Positions 17,605 to 26,231 of a stretch of 48,741 nucleotides of DNA are shown here, one piece after another. Made by a program: the position numbers and the translations under genes. Location of the stretch: assembly GCA_902573585.1 (NCBI GenBank), contig CACGKH010000006.1:1-48741 (forward strand), written 5' to 3'. The notes below the pieces were generated by a model. The model worked only from the letters and a program-made list of their open reading frames with translations. It searched no databases and was not told the origin of the DNA. The stretch comes from an uncultured Pelagibacteraceae bacterium. Its GTDB lineage: Bacteria > Pseudomonadota > Alphaproteobacteria > Pelagibacterales > Pelagibacteraceae. The stretch's first letter is position 1. Every line of letters begins with the position of its first letter.

Positions 17605-18038
17605 TTACCTGTTGACCCAAAACCGCCTGTGCCTCTTATTGTTTCAGGTAAATCTAAAGCTTCTTCTAATTCCATCTTAACAACTGGCACCAATACCATT
17701 TGTGCAATTCTATCTCCATTTTTTATAATAAAGTCGTCATTTCCATGATTATAAATAATTACCTTAATTTCTCCTCTGTAATCACTATCAATTGTACCAG
17801 GTGTATTCAAAACACTAATATTATTCTTAGCAGCTAAACCTGATCTAGGTCTTATTTGAATTTCATAATCCTCTGAAAAAGCAACACTTAACCCAGTAGA
17901 AACTAAATTTGAAGATTTTGGTTTTACTTTTATAGAGTTTTCAATAAATGCAGTAATATCCATTCCAGAAGCGCCATCTGTCTTATATTCAGGTAATTTT
18001 ACAGCTGGATCTAATTTTTTTATTAAAATTTTAACCAT
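17601..18038 (-). CDS. dut: Deoxyuridine 5'-triphosphate nucleotidohydrolase
   Basis: Hydrolyses dUTP to dUMP, keeping uracil out of DNA. 145 residues, trimeric type. Motifs in order: DGASGMDI, RPRSGLA, LNTPGTIDSDYRGE, GDRIAQMV and the C-terminal arm RGTGGFGSTGK. The ATG at 18038 shares a base with the coaBC stop (TAATG). The coaBC-dut pairing is common in proteobacteria. Confidence 0.96.
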   Translation of the reverse strand: MVKILIKKLDPAVKLPEYKTDGASGMDITAFIENSIKVKPKSSNLVSTGLSVAFSEDYEIQIRPRSGLAAKNNISVLNTPGTIDSDYRGEIKVIIYNHGNDDFIIKNGDRIAQMVLVPVVKMELEEALDLPETIRGTGGFGSTGK

Positions 18039-19243
18039 TAATTAATTTGAGCAACTATTCTATCAACAATCTCTTCTGAAATTTCAGACTTTTTTTTTAA
18101 TGAAAGAGTTTCTTTTTTATTTTGAGAGTTTTTATAAAAAATAGTTACTTCATTATAATCTGAGTTAAATCCACTATCTTTCTTAGAGACATCATTGGCT
18201 ATTATCCAATCACAATTTTTTTTTGACAGTTTAGATGTTGCATTTTCATCCAAATTTTCTGTTTCAGCGGCAAAACCAATAACAAGCCTTGGCCTCATAG
18301 AGTTATGATTTGAAACAAAGTTTAGTATATCAATATTTTTTTCTAAATTTATTGTAAAATTTTCTTGTTTCTTTATTTTATTTTGACTTTTTTGGTCTAT
18401 CTTAAAATCAGCTACTGCAGCTGAAAAAATAGCTATGTCAGTTGGCAAATTTTTTTGTGTTTCTTTAAACATTTCTTCAGCAGTTTCTACTTTGATAAGA
18501 TTAATACTTTCATCAATATGTAAATTAGTAGGACCAGATATCAATGTTGTATCAAAGCCTCTTTTCAATAAAGATTTTGCTATTTCATAACCTTGCTTAC
18601 CACTTGATTTGTTAGTTATAAATCTTACTGGATCAATATACTCGTTAGTTGGGCCTGCAGTTACTAATGCTTTGATTCTTTTATTTTTGACTTGATTAGA
18701 TAAATAATTACTAATTTCATCAAAGATTTCTGAAGGATCTGACATTTTTCCTTCACCAAATTCTCCACAGGCCATATTTCCTATTGTTGGACCAATCAAT
18801 TTATATCCATAAGTACTTAATTTTTGAATATTATCTTTTGTTGATTTGTGCTCCCACATTCTTACATTCATCGCTGGGACTAAAAAAACTTGTTTATTAG
18901 AAGCTAGAACCACTGTTGAGGCTAAATCCTCAGATGAACCTTGGCTTAGTTTAGAAATTGTATTAGCAGTTGCTGGCGCAATTATAATTACGTCAGCCCA
19001 TCTAGATAAAGCGATATGGTCCATTTCCATTTCATTTTCTACATTAAAAAGATCATCATAAACTTTACCTTGAGATAATGAGGTAACAGACAAAGGTGTT
19101 ACGAATTCTTTAGCACTTTTAGTTAAAATTGTTTTTATTTCGGCATTATTTTTTTTAAATAATCTGATCGTTTCAAGACTTTTGTATGCAGCAACTCCAC
19201 CGCAAATAATAAATAGAATTTTTTTGTTAATTAAATCTTTCAT
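18038..19243 (-). CDS. coaBC: Bifunctional phosphopantothenoylcysteine decarboxylase/synthetase
   Basis: Two steps of coenzyme A synthesis: CoaB joins cysteine to phosphopantothenate and CoaC decarboxylates the product using FMN. 401 residues. CoaC is N-terminal, with His76 in MDHIALS, PAMNVRMW around Asn126, and Cys159 in NMACGEFGEGKM. CoaB begins near residue 200 with ALVTAGPTNEYIDPVR and continues through ITNKSSGKQGYEIA and IANDVS. The gene begins 8 bases after ubiB ends. Confidence 0.96.
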   Translation of the reverse strand: MKDLINKKILFIICGGVAAYKSLETIRLFKKNNAEIKTILTKSAKEFVTPLSVTSLSQGKVYDDLFNVENEMEMDHIALSRWADVIIIAPATANTISKLSQGSSEDLASTVVLASNKQVFLVPAMNVRMWEHKSTKDNIQKLSTYGYKLIGPTIGNMACGEFGEGKMSDPSEIFDEISNYLSNQVKNKRIKALVTAGPTNEYIDPVRFITNKSSGKQGYEIAKSLLKRGFDTTLISGPTNLHIDESINLIKVETAEEMFKETQKNLPTDIAIFSAAVADFKIDQKSQNKIKKQENFTINLEKNIDILNFVSNHNSMRPRLVIGFAAETENLDENATSKLSKKNCDWIIANDVSKKDSGFNSDYNEVTIFYKNSQNKKETLSLKKKSEISEEIVDRIVAQIN

Positions 19244-19251
19244 TCGCTGAA

Positions 19252-20820
19252 TTAAAATACTAATAGACCAAAAATTACAAGGACTAATAAACCAATAATA
19301 GATTGATTTCTAAAAGCAATCATTTCTGATCTTTTAGTATTTAAAGCTGTATAGGAATTTGAATTTTGTGGTATTTGCCCACTAGCCAAATAGGTAAGTG
19401 CTTGATTGGCTTTATCCATTATCTCAGGAAACTCTGGCAATCTTTTGATAACCTCGGATGTATTTTGAAGAGTTTCATTTAAAGTAGTCATAGGGTTTTT
19501 AGTCTCTTTTAACCAATTTTCAAGAACAGGCTTTGAAGTTATCCAAATGTTTGTATTAGGATTTAATTTTCGAGCTACACCTTCAACAACAACCATTGTT
19601 TTTTGCAACATAAGAAGCTGAGGTTGTGTTTGCATGTTAAATTTTTCCGTTACATCAAATAGTTGTTTTAATAATTTTCCACCAGAAATATCTTTTACTG
19701 CTTGTCCAAATATTGGCTCACCTATTGACCTTAACGCTTGAGCCAAATCATCAATTGGGACTTCTTTAGGAACCAAACCTGCGACTAAATGAACTTCAGC
19801 AACTTTACGATAATCTCTTTGTATAAATCCAAATAATATCTCTGCTAAAAATCTTTTGCTCATTTTATCTAATCTTCCCATTATTCCAAAATCGATAGGA
19901 ACAATATGGCCGCTATTATCTATAAATATGTTTCCTTGATGCATATCTGCATGGAAAAAACCATCTCTTACAGCATGTCTTAAAAAATTTTGAATAATAT
20001 CTTCAGCAATTTTTTCGGTATTAATATTTCTTTTTTTTAGCTCTTCTGTCTCTCTTATAGAAACACCTTCAACCCAATCGAGCGTCATCACGTTTTCACT
20101 TGTAAAATTCCAATAAATTTGAGGAACTCTAAATCCAACATCGTTTTTTGTGTTTTCCGCATATTCGTTTGCAGCGGCTGCTTCAAATCTAAGATCCATT
20201 TCAAGGTTTGTAATCTCTTTTAACAAAAAAACTACATCAACTAATTTTAGTCTTTCAGTTTTCTTAACAAAAGACTCAACAAAGAAAGCAAAAAGCATCA
20301 TAGCATCAATCTCTTCATTAAATATTTTTTTTATATTAGGTCTTAAAATTTTGATGGCTACATCTTTTAATGTTCCGTCATCATTAATTTGAGCTTTGTG
20401 TACTTGAGCTATAGAGGCCGCTGCCACAGGTTCGCTTAAATTAATTATAGAATTATATGTATCATTACCTAAATCTTTTTTGATTATTTCTTTTGCTTGA
20501 TTAAGAGAAAATGGCGGTAACTTATCCTGTAGATTTTCTAATTTTTTTGAAAGTTCTTCTCCAATAATATCTGGTCTAGTAGCTAAAAACTGACCAAGTT
20601 TTATAAAAGTCGTACCCATTGACTCCAACGAATTTGATAATCGTTCACCTTCATCTTTATTAATATCTATCGGTTTTCTTGAGGAAAAGGAAAATGATAA
20701 AATTTTAAATAAGATTTTTACTGTTAAGGGGGGTTCTTGAAATTTTGAAGTTATATTTAATATGTCTGATTTCGCAACCTTTCTACCAAGTTTAAATAAA
20801 TTAATTATTTTTTTTAACAT
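19252..20820 (-). CDS. ubiB: UbiB family protein for ubiquinone biosynthesis
   Basis: Atypical protein kinase-like ATPase needed for ubiquinone synthesis, membrane associated. About 522 residues from ATG 20820. The ADCK/UbiB signatures are visible: KLGQFLATRPDII, the alanine-rich loop VAAASIAQVHKA in place of the glycine loop, HADMHQGN in the catalytic loop and PIDFGIMG for metal binding. One C-terminal membrane helix ends the protein. I prefer ATG 20820 because it forms a TAATG junction with ubiE, as at five other places here; ATG 20832 is also possible. Confidence 0.93.
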   Translation of the reverse strand: MLKKIINLFKLGRKVAKSDILNITSKFQEPPLTVKILFKILSFSFSSRKPIDINKDEGERLSNSLESMGTTFIKLGQFLATRPDIIGEELSKKLENLQDKLPPFSLNQAKEIIKKDLGNDTYNSIINLSEPVAAASIAQVHKAQINDDGTLKDVAIKILRPNIKKIFNEEIDAMMLFAFFVESFVKKTERLKLVDVVFLLKEITNLEMDLRFEAAAANEYAENTKNDVGFRVPQIYWNFTSENVMTLDWVEGVSIRETEELKKRNINTEKIAEDIIQNFLRHAVRDGFFHADMHQGNIFIDNSGHIVPIDFGIMGRLDKMSKRFLAEILFGFIQRDYRKVAEVHLVAGLVPKEVPIDDLAQALRSIGEPIFGQAVKDISGGKLLKQLFDVTEKFNMQTQPQLLMLQKTMVVVEGVARKLNPNTNIWITSKPVLENWLKETKNPMTTLNETLQNTSEVIKRLPEFPEIMDKANQALTYLASGQIPQNSNSYTALNTKRSEMIAFRNQSIIGLLVLVIFGLLVF

Positions 20821-21524
20821 TAAATTTTCCATCCACTATGTATAGAAACTATACCACCTGACAAATTTCTATATGTACATTTTTCAAAACCATTTTTTTT
20901 CATTAAATCAATTAATTCATCTTGATTTATAAAATTTTCAATACTTTTGGTGAGGTACTCATAAGGCTTGCTATCACCAACAACTAATTTTCCTATCTGG
21001 GGTATTAGTTTAGAGTAATTTCTATATATGAAATCTAAGCTTAAATTTTGTATTTTGGAAAACTCGAGACATAAATATCGACCACCTGGTTTTAATACTC
21101 GATATGCTTCAGATAAAGCTTTATCTAAATTTTTAGTATTTCTTAAACCAAAACTAATTGTGTAAAAATTAAAAAAATTTTTAGGTAATGGAAGATTTTC
21201 TGCTGGAGCAATAATCCAGTTCAAGTTTTTAAATTGATTTAGCTTTTCTTTACCTTTTTTGATCATCTGTTTATTTGGATCAACACATGTAATCTCAGAA
21301 TTTTTGTCTACATAATTTAAAAAAAGTTTAGCAATATCCCCTGTACCGCATGCAACATCGATTAATTTTTTTTGTTTTGATGAATTCATCATATTTAAAA
21401 GATCTTTTTTCCATAATCGATGGACACCCAATGACATGAAATCATTCATAAGGTCATATTGATCATAAACTTGATCAAAAACATTTTGTACTAGCCCCTT
21501 TTTATTTTGAAGATATTGTTGCAT
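20820..21524 (-). CDS. ubiE: Demethylmenaquinol/ubiquinone C-methyltransferase UbiE
   Basis: SAM-dependent C-methylation of the quinone ring. 234 residues: N-terminal FDQVYDQYDLMNDFMSLGVHRLWK, SAM motif I VACGTGDIA, and FGLRNTKNLDKALSEAYRVLKPGGRYLCLEFS typical of UbiE, ending HSGWKI. First gene of the minus-strand run ubiE-ubiB-coaBC-dut-thiF-like-SH3. Only 31 bases separate its ATG from the divergent mutM ATG, so both promoters must be compact. A coq7 gene for another ubiquinone step lies at about 31 kb. Confidence 0.96.
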   Translation of the reverse strand: MQQYLQNKKGLVQNVFDQVYDQYDLMNDFMSLGVHRLWKKDLLNMMNSSKQKKLIDVACGTGDIAKLFLNYVDKNSEITCVDPNKQMIKKGKEKLNQFKNLNWIIAPAENLPLPKNFFNFYTISFGLRNTKNLDKALSEAYRVLKPGGRYLCLEFSKIQNLSLDFIYRNYSKLIPQIGKLVVGDSKPYEYLTKSIENFINQDELIDLMKKNGFEKCTYRNLSGGIVSIHSGWKI

Positions 21525-21555
21525 AATAATAAATATATATTGAATATAGTATTAA

Positions 21556-22419
21556 ATGCCAGAATTACCAGAAGTAGAAGTTGTAAGACGGTCGCTAGAC
21601 AAAAAAATTAAACAAAAAAAGGTAGAAAAAGTAATAATAAGAAATAAGAATTTGAGGTTTAAAATTCCTTTAAATTTTTCAAATTTTTTAAAAAATAAAA
21701 AAATAATCAAAGTGGATAGATTTTCTAAATATTTGATTTTATATTTAAGTAACAAAAGTTATTGTTTACTTCATTTAGGAATGTCTGGCACTGTTCATAT
21801 CGTTTATAAAAATAAAAAAAATTCATTAACAAATACAAGTTTTTATAGCTCTCCTATTTTGCCTAAAAAACATAATCATGTTGAAATTATTTTTAGTGAT
21901 TTAAAAATTGTTTATAATGACCCAAGAAGGTTCGGTTTTTTTCAAATAATTGAAAATCTTAATTTATTAAAAAAAAGATTTGCACATTTGGGTCCTGAAC
22001 CATTTCATTCAAAATTTAATTTAAAGTATATTTGCTCCATCTTTAAAGGAAAAAAAAAAAATATTAAAAACTTTTTATTAGATCAAAAATTTATTTCTGG
22101 AATAGGAAACATATATGCAAGTGAAATCTTATTTTTAAGTGGAATTAATCCAACCAAAAAAGCGAGCTTACTTAAAAAAAATGATTGTAAAAAAATTATA
22201 ACTAATTCAAAAAAAGTTCTTTTAAATGCAATAAAAAAAGGTGGCTCAAGTATAAGAGACTTTAAAAATTTATCAGGTCAAAATGGTAATTTTCAAAAAA
22301 ACTTTAAAGTATATGAGAGAGACGGATTAATTTGTAAAAGATTGGAATGTCGAGGAGTTATTCAAAAAAAAATTATTTCTAATAGATCATCTTTCTTTTG
22401 TAATTCTTGTCAAAAATAA
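21556..22419 (+). CDS. mutM: Formamidopyrimidine-DNA glycosylase
   Basis: Base-excision repair enzyme removing 8-oxoguanine, with AP-lyase activity. 287 residues. The mature N terminus PELPEVEVVRRSL carries the catalytic Pro2 and Glu3; HLGMSG lies mid-way, FISGIGNIYASEIL forms the helix-two-turns-helix, and a zinc finger with two Cys pairs closes the protein (CKRLEC ... CNSC). Lysine-rich, in line with the AT bias. It contains an A12 run at 22050-22061 that stays in frame, a useful contrast to the broken A8 and A10 tracts in nusA and ybeY. Confidence 0.96.
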   Translation: MPELPEVEVVRRSLDKKIKQKKVEKVIIRNKNLRFKIPLNFSNFLKNKKIIKVDRFSKYLILYLSNKSYCLLHLGMSGTVHIVYKNKKNSLTNTSFYSSPILPKKHNHVEIIFSDLKIVYNDPRRFGFFQIIENLNLLKKRFAHLGPEPFHSKFNLKYICSIFKGKKKNIKNFLLDQKFISGIGNIYASEILFLSGINPTKKASLLKKNDCKKIITNSKKVLLNAIKKGGSSIRDFKNLSGQNGNFQKNFKVYERDGLICKRLECRGVIQKKIISNRSSFFCNSCQK

Positions 22420-22469
22420 TTAATTATTTGATTGACCAATATAAATTCTCAAGTTATACCCCTGCGCAT

Positions 22470-22730
22470 ATGGCTAATACTAAATCTGCAATCAAAAGAA
22501 TTAGAAGAATTTCTAAACAAACTGCTGTGAATAAAGCAAGGAAAAGTAGATATAAAAATGCTCTAAAAAAAATGAACCTTTTAATTGAAAGTAAAAAGAA
22601 GTCTGAAGCTTTAAAATTCTTACCTAAGTTGAATTCAGAGCTTATGAAAATTGCAAAAACTGGAATAGTTAAAAAACAAAACGCTTCAAGAAACGTATCA
22701 AGAGTTTCAAAAAAAATAGCTTCTCTGTAA
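22470..22730 (+). CDS. rpsT: 30S ribosomal protein S20
   Basis: 16S rRNA-binding protein. 86 residues from ATG 22470, beginning MANTKSAIKRIRRISKQTAVNKARKS as in the family; an upstream in-frame start overlapping mutM gives a 21-residue extension with no S20 similarity and is rejected. mutM ends 50 bases upstream. A small inverted repeat AGTTGA-T-TCAACT lies just after the stop but has no T run. Confidence 0.95.
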   Translation: MANTKSAIKRIRRISKQTAVNKARKSRYKNALKKMNLLIESKKKSEALKFLPKLNSELMKIAKTGIVKKQNASRNVSRVSKKIASL

Positions 22731-23003
22731 TTGAATATACCTCAAGTTGATTCAACTGAAAGCATACACTTTATGTATGATTTAAAATTTTGTGTTTACA
22801 ATATTTAGATTTAGTAAATTAGTTTAACAAATTTCTTCAATCTGAAATTTTATTTACACACATCATATAAAAAAATTTTTGTCAAAGAGTTTTTTTTCAA
22901 TTAAGAATTTTTACACAATCATAGATTTTATTTTTTTTTATCATTTATAAATTATTTGTTGCAATAATCTCATTATGGTTCTAACTGAAGTCTCCCCAAT
23001 AAA
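22731..23003 (+). promoter_or_regulatory. rpsT-dnaA intergenic region with DnaA-box-like sequences
   Basis: At 273 bases this is the longest gene-free stretch in the window apart from the left part of the aceE upstream gap. It holds TTTACACA at 22853-22860 and TTTTACACA at 22909-22917, close to the DnaA box TTATNCACA, plus TGTTTACA at 22793-22800. The sites could mediate dnaA autoregulation or mark an origin. No GATC cluster or 13-mer array is clear, and AT-rich DNA makes chance matches likely. No small gene is seen. Confidence 0.3.
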
Positions 23004-24419
23004 ATGAATAATTCTTTTAAAAATCAAAGTATAAACAACTCTAAGTCAGAAAAATTAGACTGGAGTTTAATACAAGCTGAAATGAAAAATAAACTGGGTT
23101 TAGAAATTTATGAAAGTTGGCTTAAAAAAATAAATTTTGTTGAGGAATTTAGTAATTATATTTTATTGTCTGTGCCAACTAGGTTCATTCGTGATTGGAT
23201 AACATCTAGATATTTAGATCAAATTTTACAGTCAATTAAAAATTATAAAAAAGAGATAATTAGAATTGAATTTAAAATAATTGAGACAAAAAAAAATGAA
23301 AATTCAGAAAATAATTTTCAACCATTTGAAAAGAATAATGAAAATGTTTCTTTTATTAAAGACTCATTCCTTCAATATAATCGAATTGATCCAAATAAAA
23401 GATTTGAAAACTTTATAACTGGCTCGAGTAATAAACTTGCTTATGAAGCTTCATTAAAAGTTTCTGAAAATGTTTCTCATTATAATCCTCTTTATATTTA
23501 TGGCGGGGTTGGAATGGGAAAAACACATTTGTTAAATTCTATTGGTTTTGAATTAAAAAAAAGTAATAAGGTTATGTTTATTTCAGCAGAACGTTTTATG
23601 TATCAATTTGTAAAATCTATAAAAGCAAATGAAATGGTAAAATTTAAAGAATATTTTAGAAATACAGATATTTTATTAATAGATGACATACAGTTTATGA
23701 ATGGCAAAGAAGCAATGCAAGAAGAGTTTTTTCACACATTTAATGCTTTGCTTGATAAAGGATCACAAATAATTGTTTCAGCAGATAGAGCTCCAAATAA
23801 ATTATCTAGAATTCAGGAAAGAATTAAATCAAGATTTTCTGGTGGTTTAGTGGTCGATATTCAAAAACCAGATCATGAACTCAGAAAAAAAATAGTTGAA
23901 AATAAGATAGAAGAACTAAATAATTTGTATCCTGACCAGATCAAAATTTCTAATGATATTAAAGATTTTATTAGTAACGAGATAACTGCAAGCGTTAGAG
24001 AGTTAGTTGGTGCCATTAATAGAACAATATCATTTTCAAGAATTTATAATAAAATGCCTAATTTATCGGAGACAAAAATAGTTTTAAAAGATTTGTTAAA
24101 TTTGGCAGAAAATAAAGTAACAATTGATTTAATACAAACCCTTGTGTGCAAATTTTTTAAAATTAGTAAAAATGAAATGTTATCATCTAGAAGATCTAGA
24201 TATTTGGTGAGACCGAGACAAACAGCTATTTACTTGACTAAAATTTTAACTTCAAAATCTTTACCTGAAATTGGAAGAGAATTTTCTAATAGAGATCACA
24301 CCACTATTATTCATTCAGTAAAAACCATAGAAAAACTTAAAGAAAAAGATCCTGAAATGGTTGATAATATAAATAAATTAAAAAACCAGATACTATATAA
24401 TAAAGAAAATGAAATTTAG
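23004..24419 (+). CDS. dnaA: Chromosomal replication initiator DnaA
   Basis: AAA+ protein that opens the origin. 471 residues: N-terminal oligomerisation domain (about 18-95), low-complexity linker, AAA+ domain with Walker A GGVGMGKT at 167-174 and Walker B LLIDDIQF, then the DNA-binding domain IV with RPRQTAIYLTKILTSKSLPEIG and the signature FSNRDHTTIIHSVKTI. ATG 23004 follows a 273-base region with possible DnaA boxes. The stop overlaps the dnaN ATG by 11 bases. Confidence 0.97.
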   Translation: MNNSFKNQSINNSKSEKLDWSLIQAEMKNKLGLEIYESWLKKINFVEEFSNYILLSVPTRFIRDWITSRYLDQILQSIKNYKKEIIRIEFKIIETKKNENSENNFQPFEKNNENVSFIKDSFLQYNRIDPNKRFENFITGSSNKLAYEASLKVSENVSHYNPLYIYGGVGMGKTHLLNSIGFELKKSNKVMFISAERFMYQFVKSIKANEMVKFKEYFRNTDILLIDDIQFMNGKEAMQEEFFHTFNALLDKGSQIIVSADRAPNKLSRIQERIKSRFSGGLVVDIQKPDHELRKKIVENKIEELNNLYPDQIKISNDIKDFISNEITASVRELVGAINRTISFSRIYNKMPNLSETKIVLKDLLNLAENKVTIDLIQTLVCKFFKISKNEMLSSRRSRYLVRPRQTAIYLTKILTSKSLPEIGREFSNRDHTTIIHSVKTIEKLKEKDPEMVDNINKLKNQILYNKENEI

Positions 24420-25521
24420 TGTTAATCAGCAAGACTTACAGCAAGCCTTAAATTATTGTCAGGGAGTAATAGAAAAAAGGAGCACGTTACCGATATTATC
24501 AAATATTTTATTAGATGCACAAAAATCTAAACTGACGATTACTGCAACTGATTTAGATTTAATATTTATTCATCAAATTGAAAATGTTGAAATTATTGAA
24601 GAGGGAAAAACTACCAGCTCTTCTTCAATAATGTATGATATAATAAGAAAATTCTCATCTGGAAAAAAAATTAATTTGACTTTGATAGATACCAATAAGT
24701 TGCATTTAGAATCTGAAAAATCTAACTTTAATTTAAACTGTATAAGTCATTCAGAGTTTCCTTTGACAGATGAAAATTTTAATCAGAATGAATTTTCAAT
24801 TAAATCAAAGCAACTTTTAAAAATATTAAATAAATGTAAATTTTCTATTTCGAATGATGAAACGAGACATTACTTAAGTGGAATATACTTTCATCAAACC
24901 GAAGTTGAAGATAAAAATTATCTAACAGCTGTAGCTACAGATAGCCATAGAATGTCTATTTCAAAAATAAGGTTGGATAAAAAAATTGACTTTGAACCAA
25001 TAATATTACCTCGAAAAACTATTTTTCAGCTGTGCTCTTTGTTAGATAATTATGATGGAGATGTAAAAATATCTAATATTAAATCAAAAATAAAATTTGA
25101 ACTAAACAATAGTATTTTAATATCAAAATTGATAGATGGTAAATTCCCAAATTACATTCAAGTAATACCAAAAAATAATCAAAAAAAACTTGAAATAGAT
25201 CTTAAATTATTTTTAAATTCTGTAGATAGAGTAGCGTCTGTATCACTTGATAAAAAAGATGGTGTAAAATTTAATATAACAAAAAGTGCTTTAGATTTAT
25301 CAGTCAACAATACTAACAGTGGAGATGGAAAAGAAACTCTTTCGGTGAACTTTGATAGTGACTTAGAAATTAGTTTTAACTCTAGATACTTGATTGACGT
25401 TGCTTCTCAGCTAGATGGAGAAAAAATTGAATTATTTTTCAATGATTCAGGCTCTCCTGCTTTAATCAAAGATCCTAGTGATTTTGACAGTATTTACGTT
25501 GTCATGCCAATGAAAGGTTAA
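24409..25521 (+). CDS. dnaN: DNA polymerase III subunit beta (sliding clamp)
   Basis: Ring clamp that tethers DNA polymerase III. 370 residues with three repeated clamp domains. The N terminus MKFSVNQQDLQQALNYCQGVIEKRSTLPILSNI is typical, as is the end SDFDSIYVVMPMKG, which forms part of the partner-binding cleft. It overlaps dnaA by 11 bases, so the two are cotranslated. No recF or gyrB follows; instead a minus-strand acyltransferase converges with a 4-base overlap. Confidence 0.96.
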   Translation: MKFSVNQQDLQQALNYCQGVIEKRSTLPILSNILLDAQKSKLTITATDLDLIFIHQIENVEIIEEGKTTSSSSIMYDIIRKFSSGKKINLTLIDTNKLHLESEKSNFNLNCISHSEFPLTDENFNQNEFSIKSKQLLKILNKCKFSISNDETRHYLSGIYFHQTEVEDKNYLTAVATDSHRMSISKIRLDKKIDFEPIILPRKTIFQLCSLLDNYDGDVKISNIKSKIKFELNNSILISKLIDGKFPNYIQVIPKNNQKKLEIDLKLFLNSVDRVASVSLDKKDGVKFNITKSALDLSVNNTNSGDGKETLSVNFDSDLEISFNSRYLIDVASQLDGEKIELFFNDSGSPALIKDPSDFDSIYVVMPMKG

Positions 25522-26219
25522 TTTATTAGATCGAGCTCAGAGTAAATAACATTTTCTAAAGTTTTATTAAACTCATCCTTGGAAAGACCTGGGTCTATTG
25601 GTTTAAGTATTGAAATCGTAATTTCTTTATTTGGGGTTTTATTTCCTTCTTTTGGCCATACATAACCAGAATTTATTGCTATGGGTTGACAACTGATTTG
25701 AAGATTATCGTAGATTTTAGAAGCCCCTTTTTTAAATGAAGGTCTTTCCGTTGGTAAAACTCTTGTAGCTTGAGGAAAAATTATTAGAGGTCGATTTGAA
25801 TAATTAATTGCTTTTGAAATATCTTCATAAAAAGAGATATTATCTTTAGATATTTTATTTCTTTTTATAGAAATGGAACCAATTTTTTTTAAATACCAGC
25901 CAAAAATCGGAATTAAAAGTAATTCTTTCTTAAGAATAAACAAAGGAGAATTAAAAATAGTTTGGAGATAAAACGTCTCAAACATTGATTGATGTGATGC
26001 TGCTATAAAAAATTTTTTATCATAAATGATATTTTCTTTCCCCTTCAGTTTAATTTTGGTAGATAGAAAAAAATTTAAACAAAAACCAGTCCAATAGCCC
26101 ATCAATTTACCACCATATAAAACAAATTTTTGTGGTAAAAAAAATGAAGGTAAAAAAATTAATGAAATAATAAATATCCCTGCAAAAAACAAAATTGAAA
26201 ATATTAGGCTTCTTATCAT
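25518..26219 (-). CDS. plsC: 1-acylglycerol-3-phosphate acyltransferase-like (PlsC family)
   Basis: Probably converts lysophosphatidate to phosphatidate at the inner membrane. 233 residues with an N-terminal membrane helix (about 5-27). Block I reads HQSMFE (His76, Glu81), an HX4E version of HX4D, and block III FPQATR (148-153) instead of FPEGTR. Related alphaproteobacterial acyltransferases, as I recall, often show HQSxWE and FPQGTR, so this is a lineage variant and not a broken site. It lies 12 bases after lysA on the same strand. Confidence 0.82.
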   Translation of the reverse strand: MIRSLIFSILFFAGIFIISLIFLPSFFLPQKFVLYGGKLMGYWTGFCLNFFLSTKIKLKGKENIIYDKKFFIAASHQSMFETFYLQTIFNSPLFILKKELLLIPIFGWYLKKIGSISIKRNKISKDNISFYEDISKAINYSNRPLIIFPQATRVLPTERPSFKKGASKIYDNLQISCQPIAINSGYVWPKEGNKTPNKEITISILKPIDPGLSKDEFNKTLENVIYSELDLIN

Positions 26220-26231
26220 TGTTGTTAAAAG

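Noticed and set aside
22407-22469. Longer S20 start overlapping mutM
   Set aside because: The extension lacks S20 similarity; MANTKSAIKR at 22470 is the standard N terminus.
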